Positions 10,561 through 19,080 of a stretch of DNA of 64,000 bases are shown in pieces. How positions within the stretch are numbered: position 1 is the first letter of the stretch; each line of letters opens with the position of its first letter. The DNA is taken from contig NZ_JHAL01000002.1 in the NCBI RefSeq assembly GCF_000738005.1, positions 368,633-432,632 of the forward strand. Reading direction: 5' to 3'. Origin of the DNA: Bifidobacterium crudilactis (GTDB taxonomy: Bacteria > Actinomycetota > Actinomycetes > Actinomycetales > Bifidobacteriaceae). The position numbers and the translations under genes were made by a program. The notes beneath the pieces were generated by a model. The model searched no databases, had not been told where the DNA came from, and saw nothing but the letters and a program-made list of their open reading frames with translations.

Positions 10561-10631
10561 GATAACTGCACTAAAAGGACAGCAATATGGTAGAAATATC
10601 TCCGAAAAGCTGTCCTTTTAGTGCAGTTATC
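10561..10631. terminator. Perfect 23-bp inverted repeat between convergent genes, probable bidirectional terminator
   Basis: Left arm 10561-10583 (GATAACTGCACTAAAAGGAC plus AGC) and right arm 10609-10631 are exact reverse complements with a 25-base loop. The structure sits between the stop of the aminotransferase (10550) and the stop of the threonine aldolase (10635), where a bidirectional terminator is expected. The arms are longer than usual and lack a clean T-run, so a small palindromic repeat element is the alternative. Confidence 0.7.
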
Positions 10632-10634
10632 TTG

Positions 10635-11660
10635 TTAGAGCAGCCTGATGAGTGATTCGACGTCCGATTTTTTGGTCGCCCAGCTCGTGGCGAGGCGGAT
10701 GACGGTGTGTGTGGCGTCGAAACGCTCCCAGACACTGAATATGACCTTCTGCGACAGCTCGGCAAGCTTCGTATCGTCGAGAATCACGAAAATCTGGTTG
10801 CTTGGAGACTCGATGAAGAAGCGATAGCCGCGTTCTTGAAGGGCGCCGCGCAATACGGCGGCTGTGTCGATGGCATTCCTGCTGATACGCAGATACAGGT
10901 CATCGGTAAACAGGGCATCGAATTGCGCGCCCAACACCCTGCCTTTGGCGAGCAGGGCACCGCGCTGCTTTATCATCGTCAGCATATGCATGGGCGCATC
11001 GCCCTTGGGGAATACGACCGCCTCTCCGCACAGTGCGCCGATTTTGGTTCCGCCGATATAGAACACATCGGCGTAGGTGGCGATGTCATGCAGCGTCACG
11101 TCGTTATCAGGGCAGGCGAGACCATAGCCCAGACGGGCGCCGTCTATGAACAGCGGGATACCGTGCCGTCTGCAGATTGAGGAGATGGCGGAGAGCTCAT
11201 CCTTCGTGTACAGCGTGCCGTATTCGGTGGGGAAGGAGATGTAGACCATTCCCGGGAACACCATATGCTCATGGTTGGGGTCCTCGAAGAAGGCGTCAAG
11301 ATAGTGCTCAAGGGTGGATGCTTCCATCTTGCCGCTGTTGCCGGGTATCGCCAGCACCTTATGTCCGGAGGCTTCGATGGCACCGGCTTCGTGCATGCTG
11401 ATGTGCCCTGTGTCGGCCGCCACAACGCCTTCGACTTGCTTGAGCATGGAAGCGATGACGACCATATTCGTCTGGGTGCCACCTACAAGCAGATAGACAT
11501 CGGCATCCGGTGTTCCGCACGCCTGCGCTATACGGTTCTTGGCCTGCTCGGTGATGCTGTCACTGCCATAGCCGGGGAGCTGAAGGTCATTGGTATCGAT
11601 AAGGCGTTGGAGGACCTGGGGATGCGCTCCCTCGGAATAGTCGTTTTCAAAATGCAGCAT
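10635..11660 (-). CDS. ltaE: Low-specificity L-threonine aldolase
   Basis: PLP enzyme that cleaves threonine or allo-threonine to glycine and acetaldehyde. The 341 residues begin MLHFENDYSEGAHPQVLQ and carry VGGTQTNMVVIAS, DTGHISMHEAGAIEA, PLFIDGARLGYGLA and the PLP-lysine motif YIGGTKIGALCGE, all typical of the family. The start at 11660 is supported by GAGGGAAG just upstream. Ten GGTGAT repeats lie 15 bases further upstream, inside the likely 5' leader or promoter. It is transcribed toward the aminotransferase. Confidence 0.93.
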   Translation of the reverse strand: MLHFENDYSEGAHPQVLQRLIDTNDLQLPGYGSDSITEQAKNRIAQACGTPDADVYLLVGGTQTNMVVIASMLKQVEGVVAADTGHISMHEAGAIEASGHKVLAIPGNSGKMEASTLEHYLDAFFEDPNHEHMVFPGMVYISFPTEYGTLYTKDELSAISSICRRHGIPLFIDGARLGYGLACPDNDVTLHDIATYADVFYIGGTKIGALCGEAVVFPKGDAPMHMLTMIKQRGALLAKGRVLGAQFDALFTDDLYLRISRNAIDTAAVLRGALQERGYRFFIESPSNQIFVILDDTKLAELSQKVIFSVWERFDATHTVIRLATSWATKKSDVESLIRLL

Positions 11661-11674
11661 GTGCTTCCCTCATT

Positions 11675-11734
11675 GGTGATGGTGATGGTGATGGTGATGG
11701 TGATGGTGATGGTGATGGTGATGGTGATGGTGAT
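11675..11734. repeat. Hexanucleotide microsatellite, (GGTGAT)x10, upstream of ltaE
   Basis: Ten perfect GGTGAT copies (ATCACC on the ltaE strand) begin 15 bases upstream of the ltaE start. Perfect hexanucleotide runs of this length are rare in bacterial chromosomes and are prone to slippage. Gain or loss of units here would change the leader length or promoter spacing of ltaE by 6 bp per step. Confidence 0.95.
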
Positions 11735-11846
11735 GACGTCGGAAAGGGTATCGGTGCAGTGCTCGCCAAGCCGAGAGACAGGGTCAAGAGACAGGAATGT
11801 ATCGCTGCCTCAACGTTCAGCTTCGACTATGGCCTGCAGGCTGCCG

Positions 11847-13229
11847 TTACGCGGCTCCCTGTCGTGAATCGTACAACTGCGTGCCGAATGCATCGTGAAT
11901 GGTCACGTATGGGCTGGGGTCGAGATTGAGTTGCGTCACAATCCATGCATGTCCATCGCAGCTCGTCGAACGGTATGTATAGCTACGGTTTTCCAGATGC
12001 TTGCTCTCGGTTCGTGCCTGTTGAAGCCAGGGGAATCGGTGCCGCAGAGCGATCAGGGCGCGATGGGCGTCGAAGGCTGCCAGTTTTTCAGCATGTTCGT
12101 TGATATGCAAGGCGCCGGGCTGGTCGGGGAAGGACGGGCGGATGGCGTCGTCGCCGCCGAGACGTTCCTCCTTGATGCCGGTCATGCCGATTTCATCGCC
12201 GTAATACACGCTTGGTGTGCCTCCTACCGTCATCAGCACGGCAAGTGCCAGAATTGCACCTTGTGCGCCTACACGACTGGCGATGCGTGTCACGTCGTGA
12301 TTACTGATGAAGGTCTGAGGTATGAAGCTGTCGAGGAAAGTGTTGTGCCGTTGCAGGTTCCAGTCGAGTTCGAAGAAATTGCCTTCTAGAATGCTCGACC
12401 ATATGGATTTCCACAGTTCGTATTGGGTCACCGAATCGGCGGTGGAATCTCGGACGAAAGCAGGATAGTCTCCGTGGATTACCTCGCCGAATATCCAGGT
12501 GTCCGGATGTGTTTCTCGGACCAGAGGCAAAGTGCGAGCCCAGAATTCCGGGTCGACGGCGTACGCGGCATCCAATCGCCACCCGGCCGCGCCCCGCTCA
12601 AGCCAAAGATTCATCACTTCGGCAACGTACTCCACGGTTTTGGGGGAGTCATGGTTGAGTTCGACAAGGCTGTCATGCCCCTCGAAGAGGGGGAGTCTGA
12701 ATTCCGGCGATTGTAGGCCTGCTTGGGAAGCGTCCTCATCGGCAGCTTTCAATGCGACAATGTTCTTCCAAGGAGAGGCGGAATCCTCTGCTAGAGCTGC
12801 CTTGACTGCCGGGTGATTTCTGCCGACATGGTTGAACACGCCATCGAGAATCAGCCGTAGTCCTTTGTGTGAGCAGGCTTCGGCCAGACGGTCGAAAGCG
12901 GCATCCCCGCCAAGACGGTCGTCTATATGGGTGAAGTCAAGGGTGTCGTAGCCGTGGGTTTCCGATTGGAAGATAGGGCCGAGAAGCAGACCTGTGCAGC
13001 CAAGTTCCTCGGCGTAATCCAGCCAGGGGATGAGTGCGTCGAGTCCTCTGACGCAGCGCCGATCGGCAGGAGAATCAGGACGTATCGTTGCCCCGACGAA
13101 TCCGAGGGGATACACGTGCCACCATACCGAGTCGGCGACCGAAGGTGCAGTGGGGTGCGAAGCGTGGTGTGAATGGGCTGCCGGTGGAATCTCGGCATTA
13201 CGCCCATCCGCCTGGTGTCGTACTGTCAT
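11847..13229 (-). CDS. GH13 (alpha-amylase family) glycosidase
   Basis: Cytoplasmic alpha-glucan-active glycoside hydrolase, 460 residues. The TIM barrel starts at VWWHVYPLGFVGA. The catalytic triad is visible: nucleophile Asp in GWRLDAAYAVDPEF, acid/base Glu in WIFGEVIHGDYPAF, and the stabilising Asp in FISNHDVTRIASR. The conserved LILDGVFNHVGRNH is also present. There is no signal peptide and no starch-binding domain, so it probably acts on imported maltodextrin-like sugars; the exact specificity is unknown. AGGGGGAT precedes the ATG at 13229. The gene is 187 bases upstream of ltaE and may be a separate transcript. Confidence 0.88.
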   Translation of the reverse strand: MTVRHQADGRNAEIPPAAHSHHASHPTAPSVADSVWWHVYPLGFVGATIRPDSPADRRCVRGLDALIPWLDYAEELGCTGLLLGPIFQSETHGYDTLDFTHIDDRLGGDAAFDRLAEACSHKGLRLILDGVFNHVGRNHPAVKAALAEDSASPWKNIVALKAADEDASQAGLQSPEFRLPLFEGHDSLVELNHDSPKTVEYVAEVMNLWLERGAAGWRLDAAYAVDPEFWARTLPLVRETHPDTWIFGEVIHGDYPAFVRDSTADSVTQYELWKSIWSSILEGNFFELDWNLQRHNTFLDSFIPQTFISNHDVTRIASRVGAQGAILALAVLMTVGGTPSVYYGDEIGMTGIKEERLGGDDAIRPSFPDQPGALHINEHAEKLAAFDAHRALIALRHRFPWLQQARTESKHLENRSYTYRSTSCDGHAWIVTQLNLDPSPYVTIHDAFGTQLYDSRQGAA

Positions 13230-13426
13230 GGATATCCCCCTATCGCCGTCCTGACGTCCATATCACTCTATCGCTGAGATCGGGTGGCTATGCCAATACC
13301 GGAAGCAGATTCGGCGGGCAATGCATCGTGTATCGGCCAACTTTCGTCAATCGGCGTGGCAATCGAATCAGTCGTGTATAGTATTCATCTGTTGTGTGTT
13401 TTGGCTTGCCGAGATGCATGACGATG

Positions 13427-13499
13427 GTGGCTATAGCTCAGTCGGTAGAGCATCTGATTGTGGTTCAGAAGGTCGCGCGTTCGAGCCGCGTTAGCCACC
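13427..13499 (+). tRNA. tRNA-His (GTG anticodon)
   Basis: Cloverleaf read by eye: acceptor GTGGCTA pairs with TAGCCAC; the D arm contains AGCTCAGTCGGTAGAGC; the anticodon stem TCTGA/TCAGA encloses the loop TTGTGGT with anticodon GTG; the T stem is GCGCG/CGCGT around TTCGAGC. G at 13426 can serve as the G-1 typical of tRNA-His, the discriminator is C, and CCA follows at 13500-13502. The 3' half is the integration target of the adjacent ICE, and its antisense strand encodes the recombinase C-terminus. No terminator follows directly; the matching one lies at 57215. Confidence 0.93.
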
Positions 13500-15183
13500 C
13501 CACTTGGGCCAAATTCAAACCTTCGACCAAAGGAACCATCCTTGGTCCGGTTTGAGCTTGGCCCTTTTTCTTCGCTTCGGCCGCCCAGTTCAGCGCGTTG
13601 CCCTGCACTTCCGGATCGCACAGCATGTCGAAGGGCTTCTGGAACTCGGCCCTGACCCTCCGCTCGCCGTCCTCGTCGATATAGATGCGGGTGAAGAACG
13701 CCTGATTGCACAGTTTGCGGTTCAGGTCGTCGCACCGCTGGTAGATGTCCGCGATGTTGGCCAGCAGGCCGAGCGAGTCCTCCAAGTTCTCGCGTGCTTC
13801 CAGGTACTCGTTGTTGTGGGCGGCGATGTGGTTGTCGATCGTCTCCAAGGCCGCGCCGATGCGGGATTGCTCGCGTTTGAGCATGTCCAGGGGCACGGCG
13901 TCGGCGTAGTGGGCCTGCAACAGCTTGAAGCGCTCGCCTTCCAGCTTGTCGCGCTGCCGGGTGAGCTGTTCGAGCTCCTTGGTCTCGGAGGCCATGAGCC
14001 GGTCGAACTCGGCATGCAGCATCCCGGCCACGTCTTCACGCACCTGCGCCGAGACCTGGATGGTCTTGTAATACTCCTCAATCAAGCGTTCCACATCCTC
14101 GATGAGGATCGCGTGACGGGTGCAGTCGGTGCTTCGGGAATGCCGTCCCGAGCACACGAAATAGGGGTAGATGCTGCCCTGGTGGTTGCGCGCATGGCAC
14201 ACGATGAGCCGAGAGCCGCACTGCCCGCAATACACCGTGCCCTTCAAATAGTGGTCATGGACCTGGCTTTTGTCGGCGGCCGAGACGTGCGAGTCGAGCA
14301 CGGACTGCACCTGATACCAGACCTCCCGCGGCACCAGCGGCTCATGGGTGCCCCGGTAGGTCACGTCCTTGTAGGTGATGTCGCCCTTGTAATACGAGTT
14401 GCGCAGCATCCGGCGCAGCGTCGTCTTGCTCAAGGGACGCGCCGGGCGCTTCGGGGTGGGCCGAGTGGTGAGCCCGCGGCGTTCCAGTTCGCGCTGCATC
14501 TCGGAGACCGTCCACAGGCCGGAGGCGAACACCTGGAATGCCCAGGTGACTAGCTCGCCGCGCTCCGGGTCGATGCGCACGGTGCGCTCCTCGCGCCCGT
14601 GCTCGTTGCGCACCCCGACGTTCTCGTAGCCCACCGGGGCCGCGCCGATCGTGCCGCCCTGCGCGGCCTTCTGCGTCAGCCCCTTGATGGTCTCGCTCGC
14701 CAGATTGCGCGAGTAGAACTCGGCGATGGAGGACATGATGCCGTGCAACAACATGCCCGAGGGCGTCTCGTCGATGTTCTCGCTGGCCGACACCAGCATC
14801 ACGCCCGCGTCGCGCAGAGCCAGGTGGATGGCCACGTCGTCGGCGCGGTTGCGGGCGAGACGGTCAACTTTATGGACTATGCAGTAGTTGATCCGGTGCT
14901 CGGCCACGTACTTGATCATCCGCATCAGCGCCGGCCGGTCGGCCTTACGAGCCGACTCGCCGGCGTCCACGAACTCCTGGACCACGCTCGCGCCGAGCTG
15001 GTCGGCCTTGGCCAGGTTCGCGTTGCGCTGGGCGGGAATCGAGTAGCCCTCCTCGCCGCCGCCCTTCTCGGCCTGCTCCTTGGTCGAGACGCGCAGGTAG
15101 ATCACGGCGGTCGGCCCGTCAGCGGGCTCGGAAGGGGAAACGAGGCTATCGACCTTGATGTGGTCGTCAACGAGTGTGCTCAT
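13465..15183 (-). CDS. Large serine recombinase (ICE integrase), C-terminus encoded in tRNA-His
   Basis: Site-specific recombinase of the large serine family, 572 residues. The catalytic Ser33 lies in AVIYLRVSTKEQ; VHKVDRLARNRADD and the resolvase fold follow. Next come the recombinase domain (TTLRRMLRNSYYKGDITYKD), the zinc ribbon (VYCGQCGSRL...FVCSGR), and a coiled-coil region before the end. The last ten residues (WLTRLERATF) are read antisense through the tRNA-His 3' half, beyond the attL core, so they are host-derived. In the excised circle the frame would instead continue into the HTH frame at 57203-56764. The gene is transcribed toward the tRNA. Confidence 0.93.
   Translation of the reverse strand: MSTLVDDHIKVDSLVSPSEPADGPTAVIYLRVSTKEQAEKGGGEEGYSIPAQRNANLAKADQLGASVVQEFVDAGESARKADRPALMRMIKYVAEHRINYCIVHKVDRLARNRADDVAIHLALRDAGVMLVSASENIDETPSGMLLHGIMSSIAEFYSRNLASETIKGLTQKAAQGGTIGAAPVGYENVGVRNEHGREERTVRIDPERGELVTWAFQVFASGLWTVSEMQRELERRGLTTRPTPKRPARPLSKTTLRRMLRNSYYKGDITYKDVTYRGTHEPLVPREVWYQVQSVLDSHVSAADKSQVHDHYLKGTVYCGQCGSRLIVCHARNHQGSIYPYFVCSGRHSRSTDCTRHAILIEDVERLIEEYYKTIQVSAQVREDVAGMLHAEFDRLMASETKELEQLTRQRDKLEGERFKLLQAHYADAVPLDMLKREQSRIGAALETIDNHIAAHNNEYLEARENLEDSLGLLANIADIYQRCDDLNRKLCNQAFFTRIYIDEDGERRVRAEFQKPFDMLCDPEVQGNALNWAAEAKKKGQAQTGPRMVPLVEGLNLAQVGWLTRLERATF
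13497..13502. other. Left attachment core (attL) of the ICE
   Basis: ACCCCA at the 3' end of tRNA-His recurs at 57204-57209. In silico excision at this core rebuilds the tRNA with CCA directly followed by a strong intrinsic terminator, and fuses two element-end reading frames. The core is only 6 bp, so the repeat alone is weak evidence; the two rebuilt structures are what make it convincing. A short core is normal for serine integrases. Confidence 0.7.
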
Positions 15184-15359
15184 GGCTTTTCTCCGCAGCT
15201 AGTGGTCCGAACCACCGCAGAGTCATTGACTGCGAATGCTGCTCGTGAGAAAAGCCCGAAGGCCGCAAGGACATGGCCACGAAGGCCAAGTAAAGATGCC
15301 CCGCCATGACGGCGAGGTCAGGGACCACAACACCCGCCTCTGCGGCGGATGGTTCTATT

Positions 15360-15563
15360 TTACTCTGGCCTGCCGTCGGATGTCATCGCCGTGGGCGAAG
15401 CCGACTGCTCGATGCGTCTCTGACCGGTCTCTTGGAGCGTGAGGCGGATCAGCAGCTCCGTGAGTTTTCCCAGATCAGGGCTGTCTCGGTGCTCCGCTCT
15501 CACGGTGAGCTGACGCTCCTCGCGCGGACGCCAGGTCGTCTTGCGCTGGTATGTCCGCACCAT
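15360..15563 (-). CDS. Small conserved ICE protein next to the recombinase
   Basis: 67-residue protein beginning MVRTYQRKTTWRPREERQLT and containing DLGKLTELLIRLTLQETG. Its ATG at 15563 overlaps the TGA of the upstream gene as ATGA, which supports the start and suggests translational coupling. The frame continues upstream without meaning, because it is out of frame with the 16159 gene. I do not recognise a domain. Small proteins in this position, between the transfer operon and the recombinase, are candidates for excision or recombination-directionality factors, but nothing in the sequence proves that. Confidence 0.7.
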   Translation of the reverse strand: MVRTYQRKTTWRPREERQLTVRAEHRDSPDLGKLTELLIRLTLQETGQRRIEQSASPTAMTSDGRPE

Positions 15564-16159
15564 CAGTCGACCTCGCCTGTCTCCGGGTCGGCTCCCGCGT
15601 AGAACCGGTACTCGGCGGCCTGGCGTTTGGCGACCTCGGCGATGATGAAGTCCACGAAGTCCTGGTCGCGGTTGACGATGGTCGTCTCCTCGACCGGCGG
15701 GGCGGGCCGCTCTCCGGGCCAGCTGGTCTGCCGGGTGGGCCGGTCCCGGTCCAGCCGAGTGCCGGAGGTGGCGACCCACTCGCGCAGCCTTGCTCTGGCG
15801 TCGGCGAAGTCGCGGTGCCAGCCCAAGGGGGCGGCGGCGTTCTGTTCGGGGTCGTAGGCGGCCAGCCAGCTCAAGTGCAGGGCGGAGAGCTCCCAGAGCA
15901 GTTCGGGGTGACGGTGCCACATCGGCGGGATCACGCTGGCGGGAAGCCCGTAGGTGCGGCGCAGCCAGTCCACCCACCGGTTCAGCTCCAGCAGCTCGGC
16001 CTCCAGGTCGTTGGCCGACATGAGGTTCCAGTTGATGGGGTGCGGCGGCTCGGGCAGGTCGGGCCGCGCGTCGAAGGTGGAGGGCTCGGGGCTGTCCGCG
16101 TAGTCCTGCCCGTCGGCGGTCTCAGGGTTGGTGTGGGGCGTGTAGTCGTCGTCGCTCAT
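15563..16159 (-). CDS. Conserved ICE protein, DUF4913-like
   Basis: 198 residues starting MSDDDYTPHTNPETADG, with AGAAGGGG upstream of the ATG at 16159. The conserved core contains NRWVDWLRRTYGLP, MWHRHPELLWELSALHLSW and WHRDFADARARLREWV. This Trp/His-rich pattern resembles the DUF4913 family found in actinobacterial plasmids and ICEs; I make that match from memory, with moderate confidence. It probably lies in the transfer operon (SSB gene immediately upstream, 15-base gap) and overlaps the next small gene by ATGA. Its function is unknown. Confidence 0.65.
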   Translation of the reverse strand: MSDDDYTPHTNPETADGQDYADSPEPSTFDARPDLPEPPHPINWNLMSANDLEAELLELNRWVDWLRRTYGLPASVIPPMWHRHPELLWELSALHLSWLAAYDPEQNAAAPLGWHRDFADARARLREWVATSGTRLDRDRPTRQTSWPGERPAPPVEETTIVNRDQDFVDFIIAEVAKRQAAEYRFYAGADPETGEVD

Positions 16160-16173
16160 GATGCCGCCCCTTC

Positions 16174-16701
16174 TCACAGTCCGATGGCCGGATTGGCGCG
16201 CTCCGGGGTGGAGCGTTCGGGGCGTTGGAATGGTGTGGCGTCGCGGGCGGGGGCTTCCTGTCCGATGCTGGCGCGGCGCGGGGTGCGGTCGACTTCGTAG
16301 CGGGTGCGAGCCAGGTCGTGGCCGAGCCGGTTGGCGATGAACCGGGTGCGCTGGACGCCGGTGTCCTTGTCGATGGAGGTGTCCAGTTCGCCTTGGGCGA
16401 CGAAGTAGTCCTGCTTGGCCAGCTTCTCGAAGCCGCGCACGGCGGCGGCTCGGAAGGCCACCACGTCGTGGAAGGTGGTCTCCAGCTTGGTGAACGTGCC
16501 GTCGGGCTCGGGCCGGTAGTGCTCCTGCCCGGCTTTGAAGTACAGGCGGGGCGTGCCGCCTTCGGGATGGGTGAACTGGGGGTTGGAGGCCACGAACCCG
16601 TAGAAGCTGTCCCGCACGTCCGGCGCATCCGCCGCCCGGCCTTCCCCCGGCTCGACGCGGGGTGCTGCTTGTGCTGGTGTGGTGTCGTCTTGTCTGGCCA
16701 T
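16174..16701 (-). CDS. Single-stranded DNA-binding protein (ICE-encoded)
   Basis: 175-residue OB-fold SSB-like protein. The core runs from SFYGFVASNPQFTHPEGGT through FHDVVAFRAAAVRGFEKLAKQ to DYFVAQGELDTS, an arrangement typical of actinobacterial mobile-element SSBs. A basic, disordered C-terminal tail follows, without the acidic DDDIPF-type tip of housekeeping SSBs. The start at 16701 (MARQDDTTPA) is the first Met after a non-coding-like stretch. It probably coats transferred single-stranded DNA during conjugation. It lies directly downstream of the coupling protein gene. Confidence 0.82.
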   Translation of the reverse strand: MARQDDTTPAQAAPRVEPGEGRAADAPDVRDSFYGFVASNPQFTHPEGGTPRLYFKAGQEHYRPEPDGTFTKLETTFHDVVAFRAAAVRGFEKLAKQDYFVAQGELDTSIDKDTGVQRTRFIANRLGHDLARTRYEVDRTPRRASIGQEAPARDATPFQRPERSTPERANPAIGL

Positions 16702-16781
16702 GAGCCGTGCTCCGATCTGACTGAAGCGGCCCGCTGTTCGGGCTGCTGTGCCAGACAGGTAGGTATGCGGGGCCTGGACGC

Positions 16782-18551
16782 TCAGCCGTGCCGCAGGAGC
16801 GTTTCGATTGCGGTGCGGTCGGCGGTCAGCTGTCGCGCGTCGGGCCGTGTGGGCCATGCGTGCAGGTCGGTGATGATGGGCGGGGCGGAGCGCAGGAGCA
16901 CGATGCCGGTGCCGAACGGGAGTCGGCGGATGCGGTCGGGCGGCAGGATCGGCACGCGGCGGATGGAGCGCTGGTTGGACCTGCTGCCGTGGTCGCCCAG
17001 GGTCACGGAGTCGGTGGTCTCGTCGCGTTCCCCGATGAGGCTGGAGATGTCCTGGAGGTCGCGGGAGCTGGAGGCTCCGCCCAGGATGACCTTGACGATG
17101 GCCGCGTCCCAGATCGCCGACGCCTGGTGCTCGTTCCACCGGTCCCGCGCCTGCGACAAGGACTGCAATACGGGCATGGTCGTGATGCCCGAGCCGCCGC
17201 CCTCCGCCATCAATGTGGGCAGGGACGGCAGCGGCGAGAGGTTGGCGATCTCGTCCAGGGTGAGCAGCAGGGGCGGGTCGAGCCGTGCGCCGGGCGAGCG
17301 TGCGGCCATGCGCCTAGCGGTCTCAATGAGGTCCTCTACCAATGCGGCGACCAGTGCGGCGGAGGCCCCGGCCCCGCTGCCGGTCGCCAGCAGGAAGAGC
17401 GTACCCTTGCTGCGGATGAAGGTTTCGGGGTCGAAGCTCTCGCCCGGCCCGGGCGATACGGCATCAAGGACTCTGGGGTCGGCCAACGATCCCAGGGCCA
17501 GGGAGACGCCTTGCCAGATGGAGTCGCGGGTGCGCGGGTCGGAGTCGATCATGGCCTGCAAGGACTCCGCCCACCCCGTCGCCGCCGTGGGCGCGGCGTT
17601 CAGGATGGCCACGGCGTCGGCGGCCGCCACGGGGTCCAGCGTCCAGCGGAAGAGTTCGGCCGGCGTGCGGTGGTCGATGGCCGCCGCGTGCAGGAGGGCT
17701 TGCAGGGCGCTTCGGGTCTTGCCTTCCCAGAAGCCGCCACTGTCCACGCCGCCCGAGGACAGGCCGGTGCCTGCGGCCAGGCCGGTGGCGCGGATCATCG
17801 CGGTCTGCGGGTTCTCGCATCCCCTGATGGGCGACCAGCGCATCCCGGCGGGCAGGCCCCCGGCCAAGTGCTGGGGGTCGAAGATCGCCACCGGCCCGAT
17901 CCTGGCTCTGGCGCGCATGGTGGCGGTCAGATTGTCGGGGCGGGTCGAGGTGCAGACCACCGCTCCGGGAGCATCCAGGATGGCGGGGATCACGAGGTGG
18001 AGGCCTTTGCCGGAGCGGGGCGGGCCGATCACCATGATCGAGTCCTCCACGGAAGCCCACACGCCCGCGCCCTTCGATCTGCCCAGCAGATAGCCCACAT
18101 CCTGCGGCTTGGGAGAGTCCAGGCTCGGCCGCAGGCTGGCGGCGCGTTTCAGCAGCGCCTTGGCGGAGGCGGTGGCGGTGATGTCGCTGCGGGTGGCGGT
18201 GCCGGCCATGCGCCGCGGATCGGCCTCCACAGCACTGGTGAACCGGCGCACCCGCAGCCAGATGAATATTGTCGCGGTGCCGATGAGGGTCAGCATGAGG
18301 CCCGTGACCACCCAGTAGACGACCGGGTTGAGATTCTCCGCGCCGAGGGCGGTGCCGGGGTGCGTGGGATCGAGCAGCACTTGGATGCCGGAGGCGGGCC
18401 CGCCGGTCGGCTGCGGAATGCGAGTAATCCATGCCGTGGCGGAGCCGGCCCCGCGCAGCACGAGCGCGAACCCCGTAAGGGCGAGCAGGCCGATGATGGC
18501 CGCGTTGGCCGGTTCGTCGCCCATCGACCCCGAACGCTGCGACTGGCTCAT
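16782..18551 (-). CDS. Type IV coupling protein, VirD4/TraG family
   Basis: 589-residue membrane ATPase that links the relaxosome to the secretion channel. There are two N-terminal membrane segments (about residues 16-34 and 77-98), Walker A GPPRSGKG at 176-183, and the Walker B-like motif LLLTLDEIANLSPLPSLP. The C-terminal part includes GGGSGITTMPVLQSLSQARDRW, characteristic of TraG/TraD. The start overlaps the upstream gene stop as ATGA. Domain order and length match actinobacterial ICE coupling proteins. It works with the VirB4 protein at 19081-20550. Confidence 0.93.
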   Translation of the reverse strand: MSQSQRSGSMGDEPANAAIIGLLALTGFALVLRGAGSATAWITRIPQPTGGPASGIQVLLDPTHPGTALGAENLNPVVYWVVTGLMLTLIGTATIFIWLRVRRFTSAVEADPRRMAGTATRSDITATASAKALLKRAASLRPSLDSPKPQDVGYLLGRSKGAGVWASVEDSIMVIGPPRSGKGLHLVIPAILDAPGAVVCTSTRPDNLTATMRARARIGPVAIFDPQHLAGGLPAGMRWSPIRGCENPQTAMIRATGLAAGTGLSSGGVDSGGFWEGKTRSALQALLHAAAIDHRTPAELFRWTLDPVAAADAVAILNAAPTAATGWAESLQAMIDSDPRTRDSIWQGVSLALGSLADPRVLDAVSPGPGESFDPETFIRSKGTLFLLATGSGAGASAALVAALVEDLIETARRMAARSPGARLDPPLLLTLDEIANLSPLPSLPTLMAEGGGSGITTMPVLQSLSQARDRWNEHQASAIWDAAIVKVILGGASSSRDLQDISSLIGERDETTDSVTLGDHGSRSNQRSIRRVPILPPDRIRRLPFGTGIVLLRSAPPIITDLHAWPTRPDARQLTADRTAIETLLRHG

Positions 18552-19048
18552 CCCAGGCGCCTGACCGCCAGCGTGCCCGACACCCGGCCCACCAGCACCA
18601 CCTCGCGCACGTTCGGGTATTCGGCCGGGTCGAGGAGCGCCCGCACGGTCCCGTCCTTGCCTGCGTCAGTGTGCCCGGTGATGGGGGCGATGGCGATGTC
18701 CTCGCCGGGAAGGAACCCCTCAGCGCGGACTTCGGCCGGCTGCGGGTCGGGTGCGGCGTGGCGGGGCTTGGACGCCGCCCGCTCGTGGTGGCGGGGTTGG
18801 GGCTGGGCTGGGAATAGGTCGGTGAACGAGGTGCCGTCGGTCTCGTGCACCTCCACCCACACCGGCACCGTCCGCTGCTCGGATGCGGTCTCGATGATCT
18901 CGGGCAGCGAGGAGCGCCGCCACGTCGAATGCGCAGGCGGCGGCAGCACGGTGCCGTCCCGGGTGACGGTGATCGTGCCGTTGCGGTGCACGGTGAGCAC
19001 GACGAGGGGAATCGTGACGGGCGCGGATGATGCAGGCTGGTTCTTCAT
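18548..19048 (-). CDS. Conserved ICE protein of unknown function
   Basis: 166 residues from the ATG at 19048 (MKNQPASSAPVTIPLVVLT), ending in an ATGA overlap with the coupling protein gene. The N-terminal half contains VHRNGTITVTRDGTVLPP, a short beta-rich segment; the middle is Pro/Ala/His-rich and probably disordered; the C-terminal part (EYPNVREVVLVGRVSG) is again strand-like. I recognise no family. Tight coupling between virB4 and virD4 suggests a role in the transfer channel or its regulation. Confidence 0.7.
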   Translation of the reverse strand: MKNQPASSAPVTIPLVVLTVHRNGTITVTRDGTVLPPPAHSTWRRSSLPEIIETASEQRTVPVWVEVHETDGTSFTDLFPAQPQPRHHERAASKPRHAAPDPQPAEVRAEGFLPGEDIAIAPITGHTDAGKDGTVRALLDPAEYPNVREVVLVGRVSGTLAVRRLG

Positions 19049-19080
19049 GCCCGACAGGTACGCACCCGGCACCCAGGGTT

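Noticed and set aside
11265..11867. A plus-strand frame with a long Met-Val repeat
   Set aside because: The Met-Val run is only the translation of the GGTGAT microsatellite; the rest is antisense to ltaE.
16174..17139. A 321-codon frame around the SSB gene
   Set aside because: The upstream part is low-complexity antisense-like text over virD4; the SSB starts at 16701.
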